From Alisma plantago-aquatica (lineage: Eukaryota; Streptophyta; Magnoliopsida; Alismatales; Alismataceae): 64,000 bases of DNA. Made by a program: the position numbers and the translations under genes. Of this stretch, positions 23,158-34,888 are shown in pieces. A model generated the notes under the pieces. The model was given only the letters and a program-made list of their open reading frames with translations. It searched no databases and was not told the origin of the DNA. The stretch lies in contig OY856412.1 of assembly GCA_963693085.1 (NCBI GenBank), positions 1,123,701,244-1,123,765,243 of the forward strand. Direction: 5' to 3'. Every line of letters begins with the position of its first letter. Positions within the stretch are counted from its first letter, which is position 1.

Positions 23158-24078
23158 ATGTACCAGTGAGGGAGGTACAAAATTTCAAAAAATTTCTTCA
23201 AACTCCACCCTTTTTGTTCTTCCTGTTCTTCTTCTATATCATGTGTACATATACTTATACATGCCTAATATAAAATTTTTTCTAAATTGTTTTTGAAAAT
23301 TTTTCTTATTTTGTCTCCATACCTATGTACAAAGACACTATATAGTAAAAACCTGATACGACTTCTTGCCAGTTTATTTTCTATGTGCCTAAGGAGATGC
23401 AAGTTTCGTTATGTCTTTCTAATAATGCAGCCTCAAACGACAAAAGACTACGACTTTCCATGCCAAAAATTGCAAAAAATAATCTTGCAACAGCTAAGAG
23501 ACGTGTATTCAGAAGGAAAAAGCTGCCCAAACAGCAACAAAAATTCCTCTTGTTTTCCCTTACCCAACAAAAATCCCAAAAAGAGAGAACAACCTTATGG
23601 GAGTGAATAAAAGCATGAGAGTTGTGCCAAATGAAAAGAAAAAGAAATATATACACACTTGTTTTCCAAAAGTACCCATCTTTAGGCATGGTAGATCCGG
23701 GGCAGTGGTACGTAGGATGTGAAATCACTGCTCTAAATCCAACTGGCTTGGACTGCAGGGACCACTCGCCCGCTAACGGACCCGTACCTGGATGGACTGA
23801 TGGAAAACAAGAAAAACCCAAAAAGCCTTAAGCCTACCCAAGCACACAACTTTCTACTCCCAAAAAGCTATTTGGTATGAAAGCTAACTTCGAAATCATG
23901 CACCCAAGTCTCGCTGAAGCTGTGGAGAAATTTTTTTGCTTAAATAAGGCAGGAGAAATAAAGTATGTTGTTCGTGGTCGGGCTACATTCTCTGTGAGAC
24001 ATCTCAATGCTCACTCAAACCCATGGTCTGAAAACTATACCGGTCAAGAAGAAGCATCACAAAACAAAGTTTAAAGAT
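23158..24078. other. Spacer between the two polypurine modules of Athila-1A
   Basis: No protein family is recognised. Several short open frames exist on both strands (for example 23287-23610, 23381-23821 and 23877-24074), but they overlap each other and lack homology. The DNA is AT-rich with A/T runs near 23180-23310. Confidence 0.5.
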
Positions 24079-24115
24079 TGATTGAGGACAATCAAAATGC
24101 TAAGTTTGGGGGAGT
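24079..24115 (+). other. Athila-1A 3' polypurine tract
   Basis: GATTGAGGACAATCAAAATG leads into CTAAGTTTGGGGGAGT, directly before the LTR start TGATAACACC at 24116. This is the usual plus-strand primer and LTR boundary of Athila elements. Confidence 0.85.
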
Positions 24116-25934
24116 TGATAACACCAAATTTTGTGATGTTTTGGTCTTTATTTCATTATCATATCTGCCCTTTTAAATTGTTTTCCTCTCCTTTTTGTAA
24201 TGTTTTTGTATAAACAGGCCACACTACGCTCTTAACTCAATATTATCATCTTTTGTAGAGTTTTCCTTGATTTTTAACTCAGTTATCAGCAAAAAGGCCT
24301 GTTCTAGCCCACGAACGTGTTCTACCTACATCGGCCTTCCTACCAACTAGCCGGTCGATACGCTCACTGCCCGACGGGGCTGCACGATACACTGTTGCGT
24401 GACACGAGGGTGCCACACAAGAGGAAGCAGACGAGCGATACGCCATTTACCCGACAGGGAGCCGAATTCGCCACGACTGCTGAAGCGTGTCACGCAATAC
24501 ATGCCACCCACCGACAGGCGCCACTCATCATGTTGACCGACACGCTCCTAGCCCGACATCCTTGTGACAGGCGACGAGCATATCGGGCACCCCTGAATCC
24601 GCGATAATAAGAGCTGATGAAGAACACGTGGCGTCCGTAGCACCATAACTTCCCCCAACCACTGCCTATAAATATCATCTACAGGACTCCGATGGGACGG
24701 GTCAGAATCTCTCGAAAAAGCCATCTTAGGAAAGCATTAGGAGCTAGCGTGTCGTGCCTCAGAGTGTGCCGGGCGATTCTAGGTAAACACTTCCCCATCC
24801 CGAGAGGGAGGGAATGGTTCACTTAGGGTCGGCCTCGGGCACCGCTGCAGGCCGATATCGGCCAACAAAGATGCTCGATAGAAGTACCCGATATTGGAAG
24901 CAACATTCTGGCCCGACACGATACCAAGCCCGATACGCATCACCAGTCATGGCGTGTCACCCGCGAGGGTGCCGCCCGACATGATCGTATCGGGCGTGGG
25001 CGCCCCACACGATACGTCCGCCGTCATAAGCGTGTCGCCCGAGAGGGTGTGCCGCCCGACACGGGTGTATCGGGCAAGGCTCCTGCCCGGTATCGGGCTG
25101 GAGGGTCTGCTACTTCCTGTCACCCTTCTAAATCAAGAAGACGGCATTTATCTTTACTTATTTCAATCATTTACTTTCTTTACTTATGCAATGTAATCAG
25201 ACCCCTTTATGCTAATGGAATTAGAAGAGCCTTAATTATCTGCTGCTTTATGTTTGGTCCCTTTTGTTGGATGATTGCTATGTTTGACGTCTGAACTCTA
25301 GCTTGTACGCTCGGATCGCGTTTCGATTAGCTACCGAATCGTGTTTTCCCGTCGCAACAGCCTCGAGAGAGGTGTTGTGGCTCTAGTGTTTGGTCCGATA
25401 CTGGAGTACGAGAGTGCCCAGGATCAGAGTTTCTGTAGTAATCTTTCCACTCAAACTTAAGTCTAGCAACCTCGAGAGGGGTGTTGATGCTTGGTTAGAG
25501 GTACCCACTTCGAGAGGAGGGGTACAAGATGTTTTCTGCTGCCTCTTGTTTTAACGAAGCTTTCTGCTTCATTCCTTACTATAGCATTAGTGTTATCTCT
25601 CTTTTTCCGTTGCACGAAAAACCCTAAAAACTGATAAATGCTTAAAACCTAAATTTTCCTCGAAGCTCCGTTTGGAGATAGTTTTCTTTTGTTTTATCGA
25701 TCTTAGCCTGTTGTTCCCTTGGGGAATTTTATCATCTCCTTACCCTTACCAGAGTGTAACATGTCGATTCCGCATTCTCAACACTACCACCCTTGTCCCT
25801 GTGTTCAACCACGTATATCTACTTCGACCCCGTAAACAAAGTTGCGGAGGCCTAGATAGTTTCAGGTTACAAATTTAAAAGTCCGACTACTTCAAATCGG
25901 CTCCACTTTTCGGACGCGTGATTTAGGCCGGTCA
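24116..25934 (+). mobile_element. Complete Athila-1 LTR shared by copies A and B
   Basis: The LTR starts TGATAACACCAAATTTTG after a polypurine tract and ends ...GGTCA five bases before a second Athila primer site. It is 1819 bp long. It is at once the 3' LTR of copy A and the 5' LTR of copy B, so the two elements form an LTR-internal-LTR-internal array. Its last 480 bp match 14721-15200. U3 carries the GCCCGAYAC palindromes. A CTATATATAG-free, weak TATA-like CTATAAATATC lies near 24665. Confidence 0.85.
24350..25095. repeat. GCCCGAYAC/GTRTCGGGC palindrome cluster in the Athila-1 LTR
   Basis: About fifteen copies or near-copies occur on both strands, for example near 24380, 24535, 24574, 24850 (GCCGATATCGGC), 24911, 24930, 24972 (GCCCGACATGATCGTATCGG overlaps two), 25050 (GCCCGACACGGGTGTATCGG) and 25085. 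Neighbouring opposed copies form hairpins with loops of a few bases. Spacing is irregular, so this is not a simple tandem satellite. Confidence 0.7.
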
Positions 25935-25939
25935 ACTTT

Positions 25940-25959
25940 TTGGCACCATTTCCAGGGAC
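25940..25959 (+). other. Athila-1B primer binding site
   Basis: TTGGCACCATTTCCAGGGAC is a decayed form of the copy A site at 15206-15225 and follows the shared LTR at the same distance. Confidence 0.8.
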
Positions 25960-27723
25960 AAGGAAAAATGGTACTGTTGACGAACCTGAATCCACTAACT
26001 ACACTCCAGTGCATCAAACTTAGAAATGAGCTCGACAATGATCAAACTAAATAACCTGATACAGAGAAGTTCGAGGAAGATCGTCGCCGGGATAGACGTT
26101 GTCATCACCAGAGGCACAAAAGGAACCAAAATAACCAAGAACAACACCAGGGAGGCAGTGACAGTGATGACTCCAATGAAGAAGAAAATACTCTAAGGGA
26201 GTTAGCTTCCACCAAGGCTAACAATTCCAGATGTCCTCTTGTTATCCCGCGATTCAAAGCCACCAACTTTGAGATGAAGCCATCAGTCATCTCCATGATT
26301 TAGAACAAAAGCTTTAGAGGGAGTTCGAAGAATGACAACCCCTATCACCATTTGTATGCCTTTAAGAACATCTATGACACCATAAAGATGCGGGGAGTCC
26401 CACAGGAGGTAATCTATTGCAAGGGTTTCATCTTTTCTTTGGAAGATAAGGCTCTATCATGGTACCTGGGGCTGCCCCATCAAGATCTGAATGGATGGAG
26501 TGCACTGGTGGATGCCTTTGTGAACAAGTTCTATCCTACTGAGAAGACTTTCCGGAACAGACAGAGGATTACTTCTTTCATGCAAAAGCGAAATGAGAAT
26601 CTCCATGATGCCTGGGAGCGATATCTAGAGTATCAGAGGGAATGCCCTCATCACAACTATAAGAAAGGTTTCTTGATAACTACCTTCTACAAGTGTCTAA
26701 CCCTTGAGGAGAGGGTTTAACTGAATGCAGCAACATGAAGTGACTTTCTAGGGAAGAAGTCGAGCAAGTCTGAGAAGATCATCAAGAACATGGCCGGGCT
26801 GCAAGCCGACACTGACTATGATAGATCCGACAGGGGACAAGCTAAGAAGGCTAGTGAAGGACCTTCTTTTGAATCCAAGGCTCTGGAGACTATCACCTCT
26901 CAGATCCGGAGGATAGCAACCGATGTCAAGCAGTTGAAAGAGTCTAGTGGAAAGGGAAAGAAATAAGATTGAAAAGGTCATGAAGTGTGTCACCTGTGGA
27001 GAGGGTGGACACAGGGTAGATAATTGTATCTACACCCGACCCGACGAATCGAGTGAAACTGAATCTGAGGCTGAGGAGACTGAGAATGTCTCTTTTGTAA
27101 ATTTCAAGAGGCCAGATCATCCTGGTTTCAGTTATGGCAACAAAGATGCAGCTGAAAACTCACATCAGCTGCATAACTCCACCATGCCACCTCAAGTCTT
27201 CGAGAAGAGAGGAGGACAGAGTCAATTCACTAGAACGACTTCTTTCTAGTCAAACAAGGGAAATTTCCAAGGTCAAGGTAAATACCAAGGTCGCCAAGTG
27301 ACGAACACCAGTCAAGGACAAGGTCAAGCCAAAGAGCAGGGACAAGACAAGGTTTCAAACCAACCATATTTGGTTGGACATTTGTCTGATTTTGTAAAGA
27401 GACAAGATACAATCAATAACCAGCTGGCGCAGAGCGCGCTTTCCAATTCAGGAGTTCTGAACTCCATGCAATTCTAGATGGCAGATATGCAGACGCATCG
27501 ATGCCAACTCGATCAACAGTTGGCCCAGCTGGCCGAATTAATGAAGAATCCCTCAGGCAAAATACCTTCCAGCCCCGAATCTGCCAATATGGCAGTGCTG
27601 AGATCTGGAAGGACAGTGGAGCGTCATGAAGAAGCCAGACCAGAACCTGAATCGAGAACTATGGATGCAAATCCCATAGAAGATGACAATTGACAAGCCG
27701 ATGACAGAGAACCTGAATAGAGA
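25960..27723 (+). pseudogene. Athila-1B gag, several stops
   Basis: This is collinear with copy A but has its own lesions. About 240 bp is missing near 26036 relative to 15302-15540. Capsid coding runs from about 26200 with an ORF at 26352-26720 (GVPQEVIYCKGFIFSLEDKA, then WERYLEYQRECPHH) to a TAA at 26718. A further TAA lies near 26965, beside the CCHC knuckle (CVTCGEGGHRVDNC, about 26985-27026). The linker ORF 27478-27693 ends in TGA. Copy B keeps about 60 bp near 27400 that copy A lost. Stops differ between the copies, so they decayed independently. Confidence 0.8.
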
Positions 27724-28747
27724 TCCTTTGAGGAGTTACCTGGTAAGAGAAACCCTTACGCTCCCAAGCTGCCTTTTGCATACAAGCTGATAAAGGCACA
27801 CCTGAAGAAGTGCCACGATAAGTTCATGGAATCAATCAAGAAACTTCATCTAGAAATTCCCTTTTTAGATGCCTGAAGAGATGCCGACCTATGCTAAGTT
27901 TCTCAAAGACTTGATTACTAAGAAGAGAAGAGGAGGAAGAATTGAAACTGTACATCTAGCAAGTGTGTCCTCTGCTTTCGTAAAACCAGATTTGCCCAAT
28001 AAAAAGAAAGATCCTGGGGCTTTCATGATCCATTTCACCATCAGAGATAACGTCGAACGAAAAGGTCTTGCTGATTTAGGGGCTAGTATCAGCCTTATGC
28101 CCCTAAGCTTCGCGCAGAGATTAGGTTTGACCGATATGGTCAGAACTAATATGAGAATTGAACTAGCAGATCATACCTTTAAGAGGCCTGTTGGCGTTGT
28201 GGAAGATGTGCCAATCCGGGTAGGAGATTTCTTCATTCCATGTGATATAGTCGTCATCGATACCGTGGAGGACCCTCACTGTCCTATTATCTTTGGACGT
28301 CCTTTCCTGGCTATAGGAAGGGCATTGATTGATGTTTCTGAGGGAATAATCACTCTAAGGGTCAGAAACGACCACTTAGACTTTAAAGTAAAGGATGCGA
28401 TGAGAGGACCATCCCTGTCGGAGTCCTCTTGCTTTGCGGACAACTACAACCAATTCTGCAAAGAAGTAGAAGAAGACATCCTGATGGTGGACCCTCTCGT
28501 GAGGACGATAAGCAGTCAAGATTCTGACTTAGAAAGTCCAGAAGTTGTGGAGTTTCTTAGCTTTCTTAACCAGTCTGATGAAGACTTGAGCAACGAGGAT
28601 GAGGTGGTGGAAATTGTTAAGTTTGCTTCTCTTGAGAAGTCGACGCAAGAAAGGTCACCCAAGGCCAAGCCTGAGTTGAAGTCGTTACCAGAAGGGTTGA
28701 AATATGAATTCCTAGATCGAGAGGAAAGGAACCCTATCATCGTCAAT
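27724..28747 (+). pseudogene. Athila-1B protease region, truncated before RT
   Basis: This contains DLGAS (about 28075-28090), the ADHTFKRPVGVVEDVPIRVG and CDIVVIDTVEDPHCPIIFGR segments, and the acidic linker to RT. The open frame from 27869 is longer than in copy A because the CGA codon mutated to TGA in copy A is intact here. Homology to copy A stops at ATCGTCAAT (28747), where copy A continues into RT. The following DNA belongs to a LINE. Confidence 0.85.
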
Positions 28748-29670
28748 ACATCTCAGAAAATGTCCATGGCATGGAGAACTACTCTTTTGAAGGCCACTGT
28801 AGAAGGGCTCCTTATTTTCTAGGTCCAACAAGGAGAGATTCCCGGTCTGGTTCTGGATAGAAAGGAGATGAAGATGACAAACTTTCTATGGGTAAGTGTG
28901 TACCACTCGATGAGGTATGCACATTTGGCTCTTCCAAAAGATGAAGGAGAACTAGATTTGAAAGCACCAAGGGACATAGAAAAATGGGAAATAATGAGAA
29001 GAATTATTAATTACCAAAAGGGAACCTCTACATGGGGAAATGGATGAGGAAAAGATATTCGAGAGGGTTGGACTTTATACCAAATACTAGAGAAGGATAC
29101 TCACACACAATCAATGCCATGACGGAACTATGGCAGTAGGTTAGACATTTATTTGACCCTCAGGAGTTGGGGGTTGGAGAATCAAAGACATGAAGACCAA
29201 TCACTAGGAAGTAACGAGATCAAGAGATGCAAAAGACAAGCACATGGATCATGTATGGGCTGGAATACATGTACCAAAATAGAGTATGTATGTTTATAAA
29301 AAAATTTACAATGCTCTTGCCACCTTGGATAAAATACATGACTGGAACAATGAAGTTATTGATATTTTCTTATTGTGTAAGGAGGAGGATGAGTCTCATG
29401 ATCACCTGGTAGGCTATTGTAAATTTAGAAAAGGAGTTTGTAAGATTATATATGAAGATTTCATATTGCATTTACAGCTGAAAGAAGAGAAAAAAAAGAA
29501 TGATAGCAAATTGTGGGAGTAGAGACAAAAAAGGATCTTATTTACTGCCCTATGCTACCACATTTGGAAGGAAAGGAATGCAAGGAGGCATGGTGGTTCA
29601 GCCACTAGTGCAAGAAGCATAGATGTACAAATTTATAAATGTGTTAAATGTAAGTTACACATTAGCTAGA
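28748..29670 (+). pseudogene. L1-type LINE 3' fragment (RT C-terminus and zf-RVT region)
   Basis: From about 28840 the translation shows MTNFLWVSVYHSMRYAHLAL, then PKDEGELDLKAPRDIEKW and IMRRIINYQKGTSTWGNG. This is the typical post-RT segment of plant L1-type LINEs, which has FLW, PK-EGGLGL and SLW-W. The zf-RVT-like motif LCKEEDESHDHLVGYCKF lies at about 29373-29425, followed by CYHIWKERNARRHGGS near 29550. Frame changes and stops break it. The first 90 bases after the Athila junction are not assigned. The 3' end near 29670 shows no clear poly(A) or target duplication. Confidence 0.7.
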
Positions 29671-31583
29671 TGTGTGAGTTGTTTTTTATTTGTTGTATAG
29701 TGTGGGACTATATGTAACTCTTGGCCTCCTATATTTTTAAAAGTCAGAAAATATTTACCTGGTTTTGATACACACACACGCATATATATAGGGATGATTT
29801 ATATATTCTAAAGCTTCCTATGATCACATTAAGTTATAAATAAATATGAAAGTAAATTACTTACATGCTTAATCTTTTATTATGAGATCATAACTATGAA
29901 GTATATATGAAGTGATTTGTGAGTTTAACAAATCAAATGTGAACTTTATGTGATTGAGGACAACCTTAATTGAAAGATTCCACCTAATAGAATATCTTAC
30001 CTTCTAATGTTAATATCTATGATTCTATTCTCTTGTTTTCATAAAATTGTAAGAAATTGAATAAATGTGACATATATGATGTATTTTGGATATGAGATTT
30101 AGAAGCAATCTTAATGTCTTGAGGTGTTTGTCTTGAAGGGAATAATGTGGCTACCATCATGGGGATGACATTAGGATATGATGGTTACAATTTAATTTAT
30201 GATTGATGTAAATAAGTTAGAAGATAATGAAAAAGATTATCATATACTTAATATGGAGTTTTATGTGGTCACGTGTGTTGATATGCTTGACCTTGAAAAG
30301 ATGAGATATACTCTACAATAATAAAGTAGGTGTTATAGGGATATGTGTGTTATGTGAAGATATTTAAATCAAATGTTTCTAAAAGGAAAATTTTATGTGT
30401 ATGTGCTTAATATTAAAGACTAATCTTGTAGTACTTCATTGCCATTTCTAATAGTTATGTTGTTGAAAGATAGTTTAGAATAGACTTGATATGTCGATAT
30501 GGCTCATATATGCTTAATTTTGGCCTTCATGTACCTTGCTATGAATTGATCATAACTTTTTCACCCTTTGGAGTTTTGATCTAAAACTTAGGATTTTGTT
30601 TGGTTACTGTCTTTTGAGATATGTATAAAATTCCAAGTGAATATGAAATTATTACTAGTAAATAATCCCATTTTGAGATTAATGGTATTTTGGACCTTGT
30701 TGTGCCCTATGGTTGGCGAATTGGGCCTTTGATATGGCTAAGGATTGAACATTAATCCAATCTTGTGTGGTTTGGAATATGTGGATATGTTTTATATATA
30801 ATGTAATTGTTAGACTTAATTAATTCGTACAATTATATCTCTATGCTTTACTTCTAACGTGTTGATGCAATTGATAAAAAAAGTGATGGGCTTAGTTAAT
30901 CAAGTTTAACCCTTCACGTAGTGTCATGTGACCATAGATCTATCTCAATATCACAACTTGTAGGATACAGAAATTAGTTTCCTTGTATCAATCTAGCATT
31001 ATGAAAAGGAGCTTGGAGTCCTATTATATTGAGTATATGTGGGTGCAGGGAGGGTTTTTCTCTGTCATCCAGCCTTCAAGGTATTTGAGAATAGCAGTGG
31101 TTATGTCTCAGTTTATATATGATTGAGAGTGATTGTGGTCATAACTCAAAATTGTTGGTTGTATACCCTAGTTTTTGGTATTGTTGCCTACGTACACAGG
31201 ACAAACCATGTTTCTAGTAAGTTGGATTACTGTGCCACTACAGTTTGTCACTCATAATGATTGAGGGGAAGAGATATCTAGGAGTCTGGTAATCCTAAGA
31301 TCCTATATGTTGCTGATTGTGACTTTGTAATGATCAGCTAGTAATTTGATTTGTATGCCTCCAATTACCAAGGCTTAACAAAATATGCAACACGGTCATT
31401 TCGTCTGTGGTAAGGATTATATTGGCAAAAACATTAGATGTTACCATTGTGCTCTTGTGATATGAAAGTTTTGTTATGTTTTGTGAATTCTCCATAATTG
31501 TAGGAAACGTAAGAAACATTATAAGTAATGTTATCTTTTTTGCATATAAGATGACAATACAATCAGAAAATTTTTGTTGTAAT
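29671..31583. other. AT-rich DNA with a degenerate Tekay-type LTR trace
   Basis: No coding signal is seen. Around 30880-31330 there is weak but ordered resemblance to the Tekay LTR segment at 7800-8250 (TTAATCAAGT..., ACCATAGATCTATC, CATAACTC and AGGAGTCTGGTAATCC matched to GTCTTAGAGTCTGGC). A CACACACACGCATATATATA microsatellite lies at about 29772-29791. The rest holds nothing I can assign. Confidence 0.35.
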
Positions 31584-33400
31584 TGTTGGTATATATGCCC
31601 AGAAATCCAATCATATGATGATTGTGGTGGAATATTATGTAAAATATTTGATAAATAATACAGGCAATCTTCTTATTTATTTTGTTTCACTTAATTATGA
31701 GATAATGAGGAAACATAATGAATATCTAAAGAATGGCATTACTCAATGACGTATGTCTTCATGTGTGTGATATGAACAATGAGATCATACATATGCTACA
31801 AGTATATACATTCTTGTTATGTCCCTAGTCAAATGTTTTTGTAGAAGTCTAATAGATAGCAATAACACATAAGACTAGAGTGTGGGTTGGTTGATGACAG
31901 AATCTAATCAGTCATGATGTTTGATATCAAACCAAGCACATAGATATTTGTTAGGAAATGGTGTATCGTGCATACCCACCTTGAGAGTGATACATGGAAA
32001 CCATAATTAGTGGTCATAAACATCTCTCATAGTGATTGTGGTGATTGTGGCTCTTACAGCTAAAATCACTACACTCATCACATGTTATTCGGTGTACTTT
32101 GACATCATCCAACATAACTTGAATAAGGGTTTCCAAAAAGGTGATGATCGGATGGAGTGACACATGGGGATGATTTTGAGTGATGTAGATGGGATTTTTC
32201 CCTCCTACAGGAGTTTGATATCCTGGCTACTTGATAAGAGAGACTAAAGAAAAGCATGTGCATCCACATGTGAATCAATATATGATATTGAGGTCACATT
32301 TATCTCAGACAATTAGCTCTAGTTCAAAGAACATGGATTCAATATTGAAAGGATGATAATTCCATACCTCAAGTTCAATCTGGATATCAAAGACAAAGGA
32401 ATTATATAGTCACTATAACACCGATCACAAATTGTAGGTTGAAGTTCTTCTCCAACTTTCTATTTACTTGGGTAGCATGTTGTATGAATAGGAACCTCTC
32501 TTTACTTGTGATGTCATAAATGAGCTATGAACATTCACTACCAATGTAACTTGGAAGTTATAGGGTCACACACATAGGATACACTTAGAATAGGAGTATA
32601 TTTATGAATATGGTTTAAACTTGATTATTAAAAGGTTAGACATTCAATTTATACAACATTAGTGAACATTGACTAATGGGATAAGTGAACCGACGGGTTC
32701 AAATGTTGAACCGACTGTTTCAGTATGCCAGGTCAATTGAACCAACTTTGGCAATTCTGGACAATGAATCAACCAGTTCAGGAAGTGAACCGATCAGCTT
32801 AGGTCCATGAACTGACCGGCTCAGGTTGTGAACTGAGTGTTTGGGGGGATCAATTCGATTAATTTAAGGATTTGTGATGATGTCATGTTGAGCATTAAAT
32901 CAGATATTAATTTCCAATATAGTTGTGATTGAGAATCATGATGAAATGACATGTTCAAGGGTTGAACATGTTAGCTCACATGCCAACTGATCAGTTCACC
33001 TGTGAACCGACCATTTTTCTGCTCATAGGTTGGAAAATTTTGTGAAATTTTTGTCCCTCCCGCTCTCACTCAGATTGGGAACCCTAACCCTAGCCCTCAT
33101 ATATATAAAGGTATTGGGGGCTTCTCAGACAACAACTCAATTGCCTCAGACAATTATTTGTCTTCTCTGGATGTGGTAACCGAGAGACCCCGAGCAAGTC
33201 CTACCCGCTAAAAGTGAGGGATATGAACATATAACAATTGTAGGACAATAAGTTGGTGACTAGTACGTCAATGTGAAGGGACAACTCCATATTTGTTCTA
33301 CTACAACAACAAGAATTCCCGGTGGTCTGTGTAGACTACTGTAGAGGCGTGGAACTTTTCCCGCTAGGAGGACAACGTCAACCAACCAAGAGGCTCAAGC
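31584..33400 (+). mobile_element. Ty1/copia LTR, solo or 5' (right end approximate)
   Basis: The LTR starts TGTTGGTATATATGCCCAGA at 31584. It shares its first 200 bases and overall order with the LTR starts at 42698 and 61587, each of which follows a copia polypurine tract. A TATA box with downstream leader lies at ATATATATAAAGG (about 33099-33111). The end is placed near CCAACCAAG at about 33400 but no clean CA end or primer site was confirmed. No polypurine tract precedes 31584, so it is a 5' LTR or a solo LTR. Confidence 0.6.
32690..33015. repeat. GAACCGAC/GGTTC motif cluster in the copia LTR
   Basis: TGAACCGACGGGTTCA (about 32687-32702) is nearly palindromic. Further copies are TTGAACCGACTGTTTCAG, TGAATCAACCAGTTCAGG, TGAACCGATCAGCTTAGG, TGAACTGACCGGCTCAGG, CTGATCAGTTCACC and GTGAACCGACC. 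They are spaced 15-35 bases apart within about 320 bp. The later copia LTR has a diverged counterpart (AGTCGGGTGACTGG near 62930). Confidence 0.6.
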
Positions 33401-33714
33401 AGATGTTGTTCAAGTGTGACTTGAAGAAAGCTGCATACTGCCATGAGGGATTGTCACTAGACTTACTCCATGACTAATTATATTCTCTAAAGCATCCTTC
33501 CCATTATATAGTTGTTGATTGTTTAAAGGAGAATATGGCCAGGGATGGCAATTTACGGTTCTCCATATCCAACATCCATTGTCCGGAAGAATCCATTAAC
33601 TTAATCACCATCTGGATACCATGTCATCCAGACATTCAGTTGTAAACAGTAGCTACATGCTCCATACACAATGTAAAGCAATAAATCACCGGTAACATGA
33701 ATCCAATACACTTA
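33401..33714. other. Unassigned sequence between copia LTR and pseudogene
   Basis: No ORF, RNA or known repeat is recognised. It may contain the end of the copia LTR if my boundary is too early. Confidence 0.3.
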
Positions 33715-34260
33715 GATAAGTGATAAGTTTTTTCGGAGCACTTGAACCTTAAATCGTGGAATGATTTCTTTGGCGACTTGGTCCAGTTTGCATAATCGAC
33801 GAGCATGGAGCAATAGTAATGATCTGCAGAGTTGTTGTGAACGGTCTCGTCTGGGAATGTGAGTTGTCAGCGAACTAGTTAACATCTTCCAAATGGAAAT
33901 GGCCATCGACAGGGTGAGCATAAAACCTGTGGAGGCGGCGGTGTTGCAGGTGACTACGACAACACTAGTCATCGGTAGGGAGAGGCGGTCGGAAAAAGCA
34001 ATGTAGAGACCGATTGATAGTTGCCAGTAAAGCTCTTTCGAAGGAAACTTGCCATTAGCGAAGAACCTACCCTCGTCGGTCTGGACCAGGGTGTGGCCCT
34101 GTGCAGGTGACGGTGCCAAGGTGAAGGCGTCAGCCGTCAGGGGCAGATCTTGGTGAGGGAGCAGAGGATGACGGGGTTGAGGTGGTGGCCCCTGGGAACT
34201 GTTACGATTGAGATTTTGAGCAGGAGAGAGAAGGAAATATAGGATTGTGATTGGTTGTCC
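33715..34260 (-). pseudogene. Enoyl-CoA hydratase/isomerase-like gene fragment
   Basis: On the minus strand a 193-codon frame includes LVQTDEGRFFANG, then SDRLSLPMTSVVVVTCNTAA and STGFMLTLSM. This matches the crotonase-fold pattern of plant peroxisomal enoyl-CoA delta isomerase 1-like proteins (LVTTAEGRFFSNG, then LLSLPMPTVAAVTGHAAAAG and FMLALSHD). The oxyanion-hole-type block is recognisable but altered (CNTAAST for GHAAAAG), and the second half beyond SMAISIW has no match. The N-terminal part is proline-rich and shifted. GC content exceeds the flanks, as expected for a captured host exon. It abuts the inversion breakpoint at 34288. It is a pseudogene and the parent gene is not in the window. 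Confidence 0.5.
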
Positions 34261-34287
34261 TATAAAATTAAAATTAGTACAGGACCC

Positions 34288-34888
34288 CTTCATCCTACAG
34301 ACTCATCATCTTGATACCTATATAGTTTGTACAACTATGAACGTCACCTTTTTTCTTGTAGATGGGGACTATAGTACTATTATTCCACTCATCTGACATC
34401 TTCTTGGTCTTCATGATCTTGTTAAATAAATTTGTTAACCACGTAACTCCCTCATCCCCCATACTCTTCCATACATCAATGGGAATATCGTCTGGTCTGC
34501 ATGCCTTTCTCATTTTCATCTTTTTCAAAGCATTCTTGACCTGAAATGGTGAAACTCGTCGTGTGTAAATGACATCTCTTGTATTCATGTCACACGAGTC
34601 ACTAACATTATATGCAGTATCTCCATTGAAAAGCATATGGAAGTAATTTCTCCACTGGTTCTTGATATCATCATCCTTCACCAATACTCTACCATCTTCA
34701 TTCTTTATGCATTTTACTTAACTCAAGTCTCTTCCTTTCCTTTCTCTTATATGAGCCATTTTATATATATCTTTTTCCCCTTCTTTAGTGTCCAGCTTCT
34801 TATACATATCATCAAAGTATCTAGACCTTGTCTCCCGAACAACTTTTTTAGCTTCTTTTTTTGCTTTCTAGTATCTTTGGAACGTTGC
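34288..34888 (-). pseudogene. RTE-type LINE, upstream piece (5' of RT), inverted
   Basis: On the minus strand the translation runs KAKKEAKKVVRETRSRYFDD, KLDTKEGEKDIYKMAHIRER, then GRVLVKDDDIKNQWRNYF, KMKMRKACRPDDIPIDVWKS and SCTNYIGIKMM. This is the segment before and including the first RT blocks of plant RTE LINEs. One TAA interrupts it near 34720. It ends at GIKMMS, exactly where the plus-strand piece at 42892 continues ([11 protein letters not shown]). Its 5' side abuts the target duplication GAACCTTAT (34889-34897, minus) in the Tekay-3 LTR. It is 5' truncated at insertion, as is usual for LINEs. Confidence 0.85.

Noticed and set aside
23381..23821. Gene in the Athila-1A spacer (146-codon minus frame)
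   Set aside because: It overlaps plus-strand frames of similar length, has no homology that I recognise and lies between the polypurine modules of a retroelement.
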